This document shows, in pieces, positions 9,982 to 19,373 of a DNA stretch of 64,000 bases. The notes beneath the pieces are model-generated. The model did not search any database. It was not told the DNA's origin and worked only from the letters and a program-made list of their open reading frames with translations. Both the position numbers and the translations under genes were made by a program. Source of the DNA: Acinetobacter silvestris (GTDB lineage Bacteria; Pseudomonadota; Gammaproteobacteria; Pseudomonadales; Moraxellaceae); contig NZ_NEGB01000004.1 of NCBI RefSeq assembly GCF_002135235.1, positions 1-64,000 on the forward strand. The letters run 5' to 3'. The first letter of the stretch is position 1. Each line of letters starts with the position of its first letter.

Positions 9982-10013
9982 ATTTAACATCTTTCTTATC
10001 TGCTTGTGCAGCC

Positions 10014-10069
10014 AAACAAAAAACAGCACGTTCATCTGCCAAAACTCCAAGGCTAAATGAACGTACTGT
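10014..10069 (-). terminator. Terminator downstream of the porin pseudogene
   Basis: The inverted repeat ACAG-ACGTTCAT / ATGAACGT-CTGT (one mismatch) is followed on the minus strand by TGTTTTTTG. It also lies beyond the integrase stop codon. Confidence 0.7.
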
Positions 10070-10078
10070 CTAGGTTAT

Positions 10079-11903
10079 TTAAAAATTGGCTTTAAATGTC
10101 AATGAAGCAAAGTCTCGATCATCTAACACACTAAATTCATTTGAACCAAAAAAGTTATTATAAGCAATCTCAGCTGTATACTTTTTCTGGTAGGTCGCAG
10201 ACAATCCCGCACCGATCACCATTTGTCCCTCTTGAAAATTTGGACCATAACCATGTACATCATGACGAAAGATTAAACTTGGTGTAATCACTGTCGCAAC
10301 AAACAGATCATTATAATTCAAGGCGGCACGCACGCGATAACCCAATGACCATTTGGTATAAAAGCCATCTCTATTACAAAAACGCTCATTCATGCTATCA
10401 ATGTCTGCATTTGGAAGACTGGCATTGCCATATGGCGTACATTTAAAATCACCCGTTTCAGGGTTATAAGCACCTTTAGACAGCTCACTCCGACCAAATG
10501 CACCACTTCGGCCCAGCCGATGATTACCAATATCTGCAATATGATTAATTCCAAACTCCCCAGCCAATGTCAATGCATTGGCTCCCAAAACATTTGGAAT
10601 ACTATCCATTGCGCCAATAGAAAACTGCGTAACAGGTAAACGTACATAACCATCTACATGCTCATTGAGACCTAAACGCTCACCAGCAGGTGTAAAAGGC
10701 GTATCATCAAATAACACTTGTGAATACACCATATCTGTACTAGTAAAATGTAAAGGCAGATTGGGTTTATAATTCAATTCACTAAAAATATTGGTTGTTC
10801 CAACTTTCCCACTCAAGCTCAATCCATACATATCTATATTTTCAGGATAAACTGAAAAAATCGTGGCGGTATTAAAGTTGGCTGGCCCAGGCACAGTGAC
10901 GCTCGTGCCTGCAAAGTGCGAAATTCGGCTATGATAATTCGCATAATACACACCCAGTTCAGCATTGTTTAAATTCGATAAAGTTTGCTTCAGTGCAAGC
11001 CCATATTGACCACTATTTTTAGCATACTGACTTGCAGTTCGGGGGATAAAGCTATTGGTATCTATTGCATGCTCTGAAGTATTCCCACCAGCAATCAGCA
11101 ATGGCCCACAATTTTCTGGGAAAACATCTGAAATTCCAAAAAATGTACCACAGCCATCCACAACAGAAGGTCTAAATTTAAACTGATAGAATCCTTCTAC
11201 TTTTAATTTGTCATTAATTCCAGCACTAAACGAAAACATTTCAACAGGGATGATTCTTTCTTTAACATCCCCCCCGGTCGATTCATTGCTGCAAAATCAA
11301 ATGCACTCACAGCATTTAAACCATTTTGGAAAAACTGTGATTTACCCCAATTTAACGCATGTTTACCCAGTTTTACATTGAGTGCTTGACCATTGTCTAA
11401 CGCAAAATTTTTCCATAAATAAGCATCCCATAATTGTATGCCCTTAAACTTGGCTAATGCAGGCCATTCTGAATCATCGAAGGGTTTTAAATTACCGTGT
11501 CCTGTTTCATAAGCATGGTCATACCAATACTTGCCACTAATCACCGCACCCTGCTGTTTACCATTGAGTTTAAATTCAGTCAGACCTTTCACAATTTGTG
11601 AAATTGCATCATTTTTACTGAAATTCATTCGACCGTCATCGCCATTAACATCTTGGCCAGAACCTTCTTTTCCAATCAGATTGGCATCTGGTTTGAACAA
11701 TAATGATGCCGATGGTGCTTGTGTACTCCAACTCCCCCCAGACTTAAACTGGTATTGGTTTCAAACTTCCAATCTTCATTGATATCAAAACTCGTTGCCG
11801 AGGTTTTTGACACAGAAAGAGCTAAGCCACACATAATACTTACTCGTTGTACCAGTAAAATATTATTCTTTATGCCATTCAGGCCCATATATTTATTGAC
11901 CAT
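10079..11903 (-). pseudogene. DUF1302-family outer-membrane protein, broken by two frameshifts
   Basis: Read from ATG 11903 (GGAG ribosome site) to 10079, the three frames together give about 608 residues, matching the family: signal-like N terminus, WKFETNTSLSLG, then SWSTQAP...LLFKPDANLIGKEG, LGKHALNWGKSQFF, RPGGDVKERIIPVEMFSFSAGIND, and a terminal Phe. The first shift lies in a C6 run at 11734-11739 (a seventh base restores LGGSWS). The second lies in a C7 run at 11269-11275 (an eighth restores GGDVKERIIPVE). DUF1302 proteins are predicted beta-barrels found with hydrophobic-substrate degradation genes. Both lesions being one-base losses in homopolymers raises the possibility of sequencing error; otherwise the island's uptake porin is dead. 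Confidence 0.85.
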
Positions 11904-12149
11904 ATCATCTCCATATCGATATGATTTATTTTTAATTTACCCTCTTATGTCACTTACAATAAGAAGATGACTCTCTTCATTTATATTGAACTAGGCATCC
12001 TCGACCAGCCCATTTTGTGTTCATTATTTTTCTATTCAAAAAATGGTTTTTAACTTCTATTGTCTAAACTTGAGAGGACTCAGATGTGCATTGTTTTTGT
12101 ATAGTTTCATCTACACCGAGTTTGCATAGCATTGTTAATATTATAAATT

Positions 12150-13160
12150 TCAGAACCACCAATGAATCACCATTAATACCAAGGCAACTAAAAAGACACT
12201 TTCACCGACCATCAGTAAAATAGGTTTAATACCCACAGAAGCCAGTTCTTTTAACTGCGTTTTCATGCCTAATGCGCTAATCGCAATAATCAAACACCAA
12301 CGTGACAATTCATTCAATCCGCCTTGCACAACAACAGGTACCCATCCCGTACTGTTAATACACGCTAAGAGTAAAAAACCAACAGCAAACCACGGCAATA
12401 ATGGCGGTTGTTTACCAGTACTGCTTGGGCCCTGCAAACGTGTAATCATCGCGGCACAAATAATTACGGGAAGCAACATCGCGACACGCATCAATTTAAC
12501 AACCGTTGCCGTATCTCCCGTTTCCGTCGACATGCTATAACCAGCACCCACTACCTGTGCGACATCATGAATGGTGGCTCCCAAAAAGATACCCGCAGCC
12601 TGTGGTGACAACTCAAACCAGTTCGCAATCATCGGGTAGACAATCATTGCTAAAGTAGACAGTGCTGAAACACCAATCACTGTAAACAGAGTGGCTTTTT
12701 CTTTATGTGGATGATTCGGCAGTGCCGCCGACAATGCAAGTGCCGCAGAAGCACCACAAATAGCGGTTGCCCCGCCTGTCAACATGCCAAATACTCGTTG
12801 AAAACCCATTATTTTGGCGGCTATGACTGAAACTGCAATCGTCACCACTACTAAGGTAATCACTAAAACCACAGGCTTCCAACCCAGTGCAGCAATTTGA
12901 TCTAACGTAATTCTCATCCCCAATAGGGCAATACCAATACGTAATACGGTACGTGAAGTGAACTCAATTCCCGCCTTACATTTACTCTCTGAGGAGAGAA
13001 AATTCAGCCCCATTCCTAACAATAAAGCAAATAACATCACTGGAGCGCTGTAATGCTCCGATAAGAAACCTGCTGCTGCGGCAACAATTAAGCTCACCAC
13101 AAAACCCGGCAGCAACTCACGTGTACGCTGATTCCAATTCATTAGCATCGGACTATTCAT
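12150..13160 (-). CDS. YeiH/TauZ-type (UPF0324) predicted anion exporter
   Basis: 336 residues from ATG 13160, chosen over an ATG 15 bp upstream because CTGGAGAG sits just before it and the start overlaps the preceding stop codon (ATGAATAG). It has about ten hydrophobic segments, with the family motifs LLGMGLNFL, RIGIALLGMRI, TGGATAICGASAALA and GATIHDVAQVVGAGYSMS. Homologues TauZ and SuyZ occur in taurine and sulfolactate degradation clusters as predicted sulfate/sulfite exporters; YeiH itself is uncharacterised. Last gene of the MFS, Rieske-like, YeiH operon. Export of a sulfur oxyanion released by the island's dioxygenases is inference. Confidence 0.85.
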   Translation of the reverse strand: MNSPMLMNWNQRTRELLPGFVVSLIVAAAAGFLSEHYSAPVMLFALLLGMGLNFLSSESKCKAGIEFTSRTVLRIGIALLGMRITLDQIAALGWKPVVLVITLVVVTIAVSVIAAKIMGFQRVFGMLTGGATAICGASAALALSAALPNHPHKEKATLFTVIGVSALSTLAMIVYPMIANWFELSPQAAGIFLGATIHDVAQVVGAGYSMSTETGDTATVVKLMRVAMLLPVIICAAMITRLQGPSSTGKQPPLLPWFAVGFLLLACINSTGWVPVVVQGGLNELSRWCLIIAISALGMKTQLKELASVGIKPILLMVGESVFLVALVLMVIHWWF

Positions 13161-13482
13161 GCTGCTCTCCAGCATCCATTATAATAAATACTTGATCATC
13201 AATGACCTTAACAGGATATGAAGCAACTTTAAGCTGTGTAGAGTTCAACAGATACCCACTGGCTAAACCATGCACACAGCATTGGAGCACGCATCCTTCA
13301 AACTTGCCGCACCTTAATGAAGTACCCTTATGTAGGTAACTCTCATCAATCGCATAAAATTGTCGAGCCACATGAAATAGAGTAGGCGTTTTATTCTCAA
13401 TTTGGAGAAAGACACGTGCGCTTAGTGTAAGATTTTTTTCAATTGGAGGCTGAAATCGAGCTATCATTACACCTGCCCTCAT
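13153..13482 (-). CDS. Rieske-type ferredoxin-like protein lacking one cluster cysteine
   Basis: 109 residues with the layout of a small Rieske protein: a C-x-H-like loop, 16 residues, C-x-x-H, then VASYPVKVIDDQVFI as in dioxygenase ferredoxins (YPV.V.DG.V.V). The second motif is intact (Cys68, Cys69, Val70, His71). The first reads ESYLHKG, with Tyr49 where the cysteine should be and His51 kept. A single A-to-G change in that TAC codon would restore Cys. Without it a normal [2Fe-2S] cluster is not expected. The start overlaps the MFS stop (ATGA) and the stop overlaps the YeiH start, so the gene is translationally coupled on both sides. It may be a structural domain without a cluster, a mutated electron carrier, or a sequence error. 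Confidence 0.7.
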   Translation of the reverse strand: MRAGVMIARFQPPIEKNLTLSARVFLQIENKTPTLFHVARQFYAIDESYLHKGTSLRCGKFEGCVLQCCVHGLASGYLLNSTQLKVASYPVKVIDDQVFIIMDAGEQHE

Positions 13483-14777
13483 ACTACTTTTTGGACATTT
13501 AATCTTTTAATGTCATGGTGATAATGAGATTTTGCATAAAAGAATACCGCTGCCGATATAATACTCACCAATGGCATTAACTGAAACGCATTGTGTAAAC
13601 CAATCACATCAGAAATCTTACCAATCACCAGAGGCCCAAGTGCTAGACCCAGTAAATTATTGGCTAATGTCAAGGTTGCAAAAGCAGTCGCATGTACTGA
13701 ATAATGCGTCAGATTAGCTACCATCGCAGTAGCTGGGCCATTACTACCAAATACAATAAAAGCTCCTAAACAAATTAAAACCAGTTGTGCACTACCTACT
13801 GGCAAAGTAAAAGCCAGCAACAATAGTCCACAACTGACTAGACAATAAACAATCGCCAAACTAATTTTACGATCTGGATGCTCACGTCCTAAACGGTCAC
13901 ATAACATGCCACACAAAATAGTACCAACGGCACCACACAACACAATGACTGCTGCCATCGCACCTGCTTTATCTGTGCTCATACCATAATAACGATTCAA
14001 ATAGCTCGGCATCCAAACAACAACTGTACCTCCAACAAACAATTGCAATCCACTACCAATATAGGTTGCAACAACGGAGCGGCTCGAATATAACGTCCGC
14101 AATGGACGCTGTGCTTTCATTCTTGCTTTGTCTTCGGCATCGGTTAAACGTACTGAGCTCACTCGTTTTTCTTTGACAACCACTGGATAAATAATAGCTA
14201 ACACCAAACCAAATATAGCCATACCACCAAATGCCCAACGCCAACCTAAATACTCGGCCAATAGTCCGCCTAATGCCATCCCAAGTACCGAACCAAACAC
14301 GCCACCCGCCATATAAGCACTGGCCAAAGTTGCACGCATATCTCTAGGGAAAACTGCAACAATAACTGCCATTCCCACACTGCCATATGCAGCTTCACCA
14401 ACACCCACTATAAATCGAGCAAACAGCATGTGTTGATAATTTTCTGCGATTGCACAGCCTAAAGTCGCTAAGCTCCATAATACTGCCATCGCAGTTAAGC
14501 ATTTAATACGGCCAAAACGATCTGCTAACAAAGACAAAGGTAAACTTAATAGGCCTACCATCAAGGCTACAATGCCACTGAGTAAACCTAGTTGACTATC
14601 ACTGAGTAACCATTCCGCTTTAAGTAAAGGGAAAACTGCATTAAGTACCTGACGTGACATGTAATCTGAAATCAGTAAACCAAAGGTTAAAGCAAAAACG
14701 ACCCATGCGTAACGACGCGGAATACTGATCGAGGTATCCACACTATTTGTATTGGCTATATGTTGTTGTACGCCCAT
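13479..14777 (-). CDS. Major facilitator superfamily transporter
   Basis: 432 residues, about 12 membrane segments. The MFS motif A appears between TM2 and TM3 (SLLADRFGRIK) and its second-half copy later (GMLCDRLGREHPDRK). TM1 has the DYMSRQVLN pattern of the anion/aromatic-acid and related proton-symporter branches. AGGGAAG-type ribosome site before ATG 14777. First gene of the overlapping MFS, Rieske-like, YeiH operon, so it probably imports the substrate of the island pathway. Specificity cannot be read from sequence. Confidence 0.85.
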   Translation of the reverse strand: MGVQQHIANTNSVDTSISIPRRYAWVVFALTFGLLISDYMSRQVLNAVFPLLKAEWLLSDSQLGLLSGIVALMVGLLSLPLSLLADRFGRIKCLTAMAVLWSLATLGCAIAENYQHMLFARFIVGVGEAAYGSVGMAVIVAVFPRDMRATLASAYMAGGVFGSVLGMALGGLLAEYLGWRWAFGGMAIFGLVLAIIYPVVVKEKRVSSVRLTDAEDKARMKAQRPLRTLYSSRSVVATYIGSGLQLFVGGTVVVWMPSYLNRYYGMSTDKAGAMAAVIVLCGAVGTILCGMLCDRLGREHPDRKISLAIVYCLVSCGLLLLAFTLPVGSAQLVLICLGAFIVFGSNGPATAMVANLTHYSVHATAFATLTLANNLLGLALGPLVIGKISDVIGLHNAFQLMPLVSIISAAVFFYAKSHYHHDIKRLNVQKVV

Positions 14778-14826
14778 ATGAACTTCCCTATATTTTTATA
14801 CTCTTAATTCTATTTCTACAGGCACG

Positions 14827-14858
14827 TTGTTAGGACTCAAGATATTTAGTCCCAACAA
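14827..14858. other. 11-bp imperfect inverted repeat between the ligase and the MFS operon
   Basis: TTGTTAGGACT / AGTCCCAACAA, one mismatch, 10-base loop, with no T run on either strand. It may be an operator or weak hairpin in the leader of the MFS operon. The arms contain AGGAC, related to the AGGACA boxes before the AraC gene. Confidence 0.35.
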
Positions 14859-15030
14859 ACTATAGACTTAGAGGAATTCCTTTCCATTTTCAATAAATAT
14901 TGCTCTATAAAATCTTACAATAACGATTTAGAGTAATAAGATTCAACGTTAAGCCCCGTTTCTTTAAATCGGATATTTTCAATATCAAACATCACATATC
15001 TAATATTGAAATCATCGTCATTTAACACAC

Positions 15031-16659
15031 TTAACGCTCGAGCAAAATCGCTCCAAATTGTTCACGTAAATCTTTCTTAAGCACCTTACCTGTACCCCCC
15101 ATTGGAATCGTATCTACAAAAATAACCTTGTCTGGGATCTGCCATTTTGCAATTTTATTTGTGTAATAATCCAACAGGTCAGTTTCAGTCATTTGACTCG
15201 TAGCAGATTTTTTAGCGATTAAGATGGGACGTTCATCCCACTTGAGATGGGTGGCTGCAATCACCGCAACATTCTCAATTTCAGGATGCGCAATGGCAAT
15301 ATTTTCAAGTTCTACTGAGGAAATCCACTCACCACCTGATTTAATTAAGTCCTTAGAGCGATCGCGAATGTATAAATAGCCATCTGCATCTAAGGTTGCA
15401 ATATCACCGGTATCGAACCAACCATCTTCAGTTAACGTATTGCTATTTTTGCCAAAATAAGTGTCAACAATCCAATGCCCTTTGATTTGTAAATGACCTG
15501 TGGTTTGGCCATCACGTGGCAATTCCTGCTGACCATTTTCTTCATCACTAATGCGGAGTGTCACACCAAATGGCGGACGACCTTGCGAGAAACGTAAATT
15601 AAACTGTTCAGCTTCTGAAAGTTCTGCGTGCTTCGCTTTGAGCTGATTAGCCGAACCAATTGGACTGGTTTCTGTCATTCCCCAAGCATGAATAGTTTCG
15701 CATTGATACACGTCTCGGAATGTTTTAATCATCGAAGGTGGGCACGTGGCGCCACCAACAACATTGCGTTTCAAACTGTGTAACTGACTGCCCAACTGAT
15801 GTGCTGCGGTTAACAATCCTTGCCAGATCGTTGGAACACCTAATGCATTCGTTACATGGTACTGATCAATCAAATTGACTAAACTGATGCCATCTAACAT
15901 CGGCCCCGGCAGAACTAAACTACAGCCAACCATCGCTGCTGTGTACGGTGCTCCCCAAGCATTGACATGAAACATCGGGACCACCGGCATGACAACATCC
16001 ATCGCAGAAAAATTCAATGAATCTGGCATGCTAATCGCATAACTATGCAATACCGTTGAACGATGACTATAAAGGACGCCTTTTGGATGCCCAGTGGTGC
16101 CAGAGGTATAACACAGTGAACTGGCCAATGACTCTTCAAGCTCAGGCCACACATATTGGTCAGATTGAGTGTCAAGCAATTGATCATAGAATTTCACTTC
16201 TGGAAATGCATCTACAATGGCTGAATCATAGGCATCCAAACAAATAAAATGTTCAACATTCGGCAGATATTCTTTGATTGACACAATTAAATGAACAAAA
16301 TTTTTATCAAACAAGACCACGCGATCATGCGCATCATTGATGATATAAATCAATTGTTCAGGAAAAAGACGTGGATTAATGGTATGACAAATCAATCCGC
16401 TTCCTGAGATGGCATACCATGCTTCTAAATGACGATGGTTATTCCATGCAACAGTTGCTACGCGATCACTTAAGGACAATCCAAAAGATTGTAAAACATT
16501 CGCAAATCGTTTTGAGTTTTTTGCAACCTGTGCCCAATTACTGTGAGTCATACTGCCATCTGTATTTTTAGAAATAACGGCAGTATCTCCATGATACATT
16601 TCAGCATGTTCAATTAGGCTACTAATCAAAAGTGGCTGAAACATCATATTTCCATTCAT
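15031..16659 (-). CDS. AlkK-like medium-chain fatty-acid CoA ligase
   Basis: 542 residues from ATG 16659 (TAAGGA upstream). The longer reading from 16701 has no ribosome site, and the chosen start MNGNMMFQPL matches the known AlkK N terminus. The adenylation motifs are present: YTSGTTGHPKG (184-194), AWGMTETSPIG, WFDTGDIATLDADGYLYIRDRSKD and the C-terminal TGKVLKKDLR with the catalytic lysine. It is similar along its whole length to Pseudomonas AlkK (my recollection of that sequence), which activates medium-chain fatty acids to acyl-CoA with ATP. In the island it would send acid products of upstream oxidation into beta-oxidation. Aryl or branched acids are alternative substrates. Confidence 0.9.
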   Translation of the reverse strand: MNGNMMFQPLLISSLIEHAEMYHGDTAVISKNTDGSMTHSNWAQVAKNSKRFANVLQSFGLSLSDRVATVAWNNHRHLEAWYAISGSGLICHTINPRLFPEQLIYIINDAHDRVVLFDKNFVHLIVSIKEYLPNVEHFICLDAYDSAIVDAFPEVKFYDQLLDTQSDQYVWPELEESLASSLCYTSGTTGHPKGVLYSHRSTVLHSYAISMPDSLNFSAMDVVMPVVPMFHVNAWGAPYTAAMVGCSLVLPGPMLDGISLVNLIDQYHVTNALGVPTIWQGLLTAAHQLGSQLHSLKRNVVGGATCPPSMIKTFRDVYQCETIHAWGMTETSPIGSANQLKAKHAELSEAEQFNLRFSQGRPPFGVTLRISDEENGQQELPRDGQTTGHLQIKGHWIVDTYFGKNSNTLTEDGWFDTGDIATLDADGYLYIRDRSKDLIKSGGEWISSVELENIAIAHPEIENVAVIAATHLKWDERPILIAKKSATSQMTETDLLDYYTNKIAKWQIPDKVIFVDTIPMGGTGKVLKKDLREQFGAILLER

Positions 16660-16916
16660 TGTTGTATCCTTACTTACAATTTTTATAAATTCATTTTTCA
16701 TATCAGTAGATGACGACTTTTAAATTGATACTGGTGTACAAATGGAACTGAATTACTTTTTACTACCAATTCTTTTTCCTATTTTAACGCTTGCATTCGC
16801 AGTGGTATGCATTGGATTCACCCTTGAATCTGAGAGGAAATACAACTGTCCTTATCTACAAATGGGAATCTCCCTGAAAGCCTTGACTCAAGCATCGTAT
16901 CCACACAAACTAAATA

Positions 16917-17957
16917 TTAATCCTTAAACTGCTTCAAAAATTCCAGTAGCAACTCACTCACTTTCTCAGCGCTTTCTTCCGCTGCGGCATGGCCTACTCC
17001 TGCTAGTAGTACTTTCTTCTGAAGTCCGGGTAGATAAGTATCAAGTCCGTCGTAAACACTGCGAATTTCTATTGGTTCAATAGAAGGATCGGCAGCACCC
17101 CCGATAAACATACTTGGTTGGCGAACCACCGCACCGTCTAGAAAAGAGGTTATTTCCCAGTTTCGATCACGACAACGGTAATGATTAATAGCACCGGTAA
17201 ATCCCGTACGTGTATATTCATCAACATAATAATCAATTGCTTGTGCACTCAACCATGATGGAAATTCCTTCGGCTCCGTGAACGAATTAAGAATAGGCTC
17301 ACCTGCCTCGATAAACAGACGCCAGCGTTCGTTGCCAACAGCACTTCCAGAAACCGAATAGTAAATACTGCGTAATGTCTTACGCGGATCCAAAGCAAAC
17401 TCACGATCAGGCTTATCAACCTGCTGAAAGTATAAGTGATGAAACACCCTACCTTTTGCCATTTTCTTTAAACCAACAGTTGGTTTAACCTTTCCGCGCG
17501 GTGGCACGGGTGTGTTGAGCATCACTAAGCCATGAAACAAATCTGGTCTCAGCATAGCTGCTGTTTGAGCGACCCACGCACCTAGGTCATGTCCAACAAT
17601 TACCGCTGAGATTTCACCTAAAGCGGCCATTAATCCAACCACATCACCAACTGACTGGCTAATATCATAGTTATCAATGGAATCTGGCTGATCACTTTGA
17701 CCAAATCCTCGTTGATCGGGGACAACCACGCGAAAGCCAGCATCAGCTAACACCTTGATCTGATTTCGCCACATGTACCAAAGATACGGAAAACCATGCA
17801 GTAGAATAACGAGTGGTCCTTGCCCTTCGTCGACATAATGAAGACGGATGCCGTTAACTTCGGCAAAACAATGTTTGAATGTAGCGGGATCATCCACGTC
17901 GACTTTAGCAAATGTTGCTTGGGACTGATCAATGTCTATTACAGTGCTAGTGTTCAT
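16917..17957 (-). CDS. Alpha/beta-hydrolase of the epoxide-hydrolase type
   Basis: 346 residues. Oxyanion motif HGFP (54-57), nucleophile Asp124 in VGHDLGAW, acid Asp290 in GGAADPS and base His323 in GVGHAA. An Asp nucleophile is seen in epoxide hydrolases and haloalkane dehalogenases. The cap-domain tyrosines in HHLYFQ and GAINHYR, at the positions used for epoxide ring opening, favour epoxide hydrolase. It would add water to an epoxide or related intermediate in the cytoplasm. It is transcribed divergently from the AraC regulator with a 102-bp shared region, so probably under its control. Confidence 0.85.
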   Translation of the reverse strand: MNTSTVIDIDQSQATFAKVDVDDPATFKHCFAEVNGIRLHYVDEGQGPLVILLHGFPYLWYMWRNQIKVLADAGFRVVVPDQRGFGQSDQPDSIDNYDISQSVGDVVGLMAALGEISAVIVGHDLGAWVAQTAAMLRPDLFHGLVMLNTPVPPRGKVKPTVGLKKMAKGRVFHHLYFQQVDKPDREFALDPRKTLRSIYYSVSGSAVGNERWRLFIEAGEPILNSFTEPKEFPSWLSAQAIDYYVDEYTRTGFTGAINHYRCRDRNWEITSFLDGAVVRQPSMFIGGAADPSIEPIEIRSVYDGLDTYLPGLQKKVLLAGVGHAAAEESAEKVSELLLEFLKQFKD

Positions 17958-18027
17958 TATTTATCTCCATTTTTTAATTTATGGAATATAAGGTAGCGTG
18001 AATTGACTATTTTATATTATGTTTAAT

Positions 18028-18054
18028 AGGACATAATTTTGTAAAATTAGGACA
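18028..18054. promoter_or_regulatory. Candidate AraC-regulator operator: two AGGACA boxes 21 bp apart
   Basis: AGGACA occurs at 18028-18033 and 18049-18054 in the same orientation, exactly two helical turns apart, in the short region between the divergent hydrolase and AraC-family genes. AraC-family proteins commonly bind such direct repeats. Assignment is inference. Confidence 0.4.
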
Positions 18055-18059
18055 GACCT

Positions 18060-19106
18060 GTGTATACCTTAACGCGAAGTGCCAGTCTCACTAACTTTGA
18101 ACACGTGGCCCAGTCATTGGGATTAGATCCATTCCATATGCTTCGGATTGCTCAACTGCCAACTACAGTCTTTGATGATCCAAATCTGATGATCAGTGCA
18201 ACCTCAGTCGGATGGCTGTTGGAGGAGTCGGCACGCCTATCCGCTCAAGAATCTTTCGGACTCTTGCTGGCAGAAACAAGAAGCTTAGCCAACTTAGGAA
18301 TGTTAGCGCTGGTATTACGAGATGAGTCCACATTACGCGCAGCGATGCAATCTGGCATCCGCTATATGCGATTACATAATGCCGGCGTGCACTTACATCT
18401 TCAGGATATAGGTGATGTCGTACTACTACATATGGGTGCCAATATGCAAGGAGGGTATGGCATTTGGCGGCAGACAATAGAAATGTCAACCGGCATCCTA
18501 TTGAAGATTTTCCAAGTACTGAGCGGAAATACCTTTCGACCAGTCAGAGTGACTTTCACACATGAACCACCCGCGAATCTTGAAGTACATCATCGCGTGT
18601 TAGGTACTAATATTGAATTTTCACAAGAATACAATGCCATCGTTTACCGTAAACGCGACTTGGACCTACCTATCCCTAAAGCCGATCCGACAATGCATCG
18701 TGAAGTGAAGCGATGGTTGGACATGGAACTGGTTAAACTCCACGACGAACCTGTATTACGGACGCGCCAGATCGTCAGAATGCTGCTGCCAAGCGGACTT
18801 TGCTCCGTTGATCAAATTGCTCAGCATCTAGGCATGCATCGACGTACTCTTAACCGACATCTAGCAGCAGAAGGTGAAAATGTCACTACTATCATTAATG
18901 CTGTACGTGCTGATCTCGCCAAAGAATATCTGACCACCAGCAGACGCCGATTATATGAAGTTTCCGAGCTTCTCGGCTTTTCCTCTTCCGCAGATTTTTC
19001 GCGTTGGTTCCGCAGTCAATTCGGTAAAACGCCTTCGAATTGGGCGACTCAATATCGTAAAAACAAGGCAAAGCCTTTTTCACATAAACTAGAAGATACA
19101 AAATAG
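18060..19106 (+). CDS. AraC-family transcriptional regulator
   Basis: 348 residues from GTG 18060 with TTAGGAC upstream. The N-terminal part is the arabinose-binding-like sensor domain of the OruR/ArgR-like group (LGLDPFHMLRIAQLP, PRSL-like region about 25-200). The C-terminal part (about 235-335) has two helix-turn-helix motifs, with SVDQIAQHLGMHRRTLNRHL and YEVSELLGFSSSADFSRWFRSQFGKTPSNW. It sits between the divergent hydrolase and the dioxygenase genes and is the only transcription factor in the island, so it is the likely substrate-sensing regulator of the cargo. Confidence 0.92.
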   Translation: MYTLTRSASLTNFEHVAQSLGLDPFHMLRIAQLPTTVFDDPNLMISATSVGWLLEESARLSAQESFGLLLAETRSLANLGMLALVLRDESTLRAAMQSGIRYMRLHNAGVHLHLQDIGDVVLLHMGANMQGGYGIWRQTIEMSTGILLKIFQVLSGNTFRPVRVTFTHEPPANLEVHHRVLGTNIEFSQEYNAIVYRKRDLDLPIPKADPTMHREVKRWLDMELVKLHDEPVLRTRQIVRMLLPSGLCSVDQIAQHLGMHRRTLNRHLAAEGENVTTIINAVRADLAKEYLTTSRRRLYEVSELLGFSSSADFSRWFRSQFGKTPSNWATQYRKNKAKPFSHKLEDTK

Positions 19107-19373
19107 GATTATTAAATTTAACTCACTAACTAACTAGCTCCCAATTTCACCCATTACCCGACTCTTCACATACTTTCTAGAAGTATACGAATGCTATTTT
19201 CGCGTAATTATCGGATTAACTGTCTCAATATGTTAAAAATACGTCCTAAAAAACCAAATAAAATACAATTGTAATGCGTATATTAGATCTCATAGCCAAG
19301 GAAATGGTGCCCTCTCAGCCCACTTAAAGGCTTTAAACGCTCGCCAGCGCACAATAACAAATCGGAGATATCA

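Noticed and set aside
16742-16927. 61-codon plus-strand ORF with a hydrophobic start, between the ligase and the hydrolase
   Set aside because: No ribosome site, overlaps the end of the hydrolase gene, no recognisable family; looks accidental.
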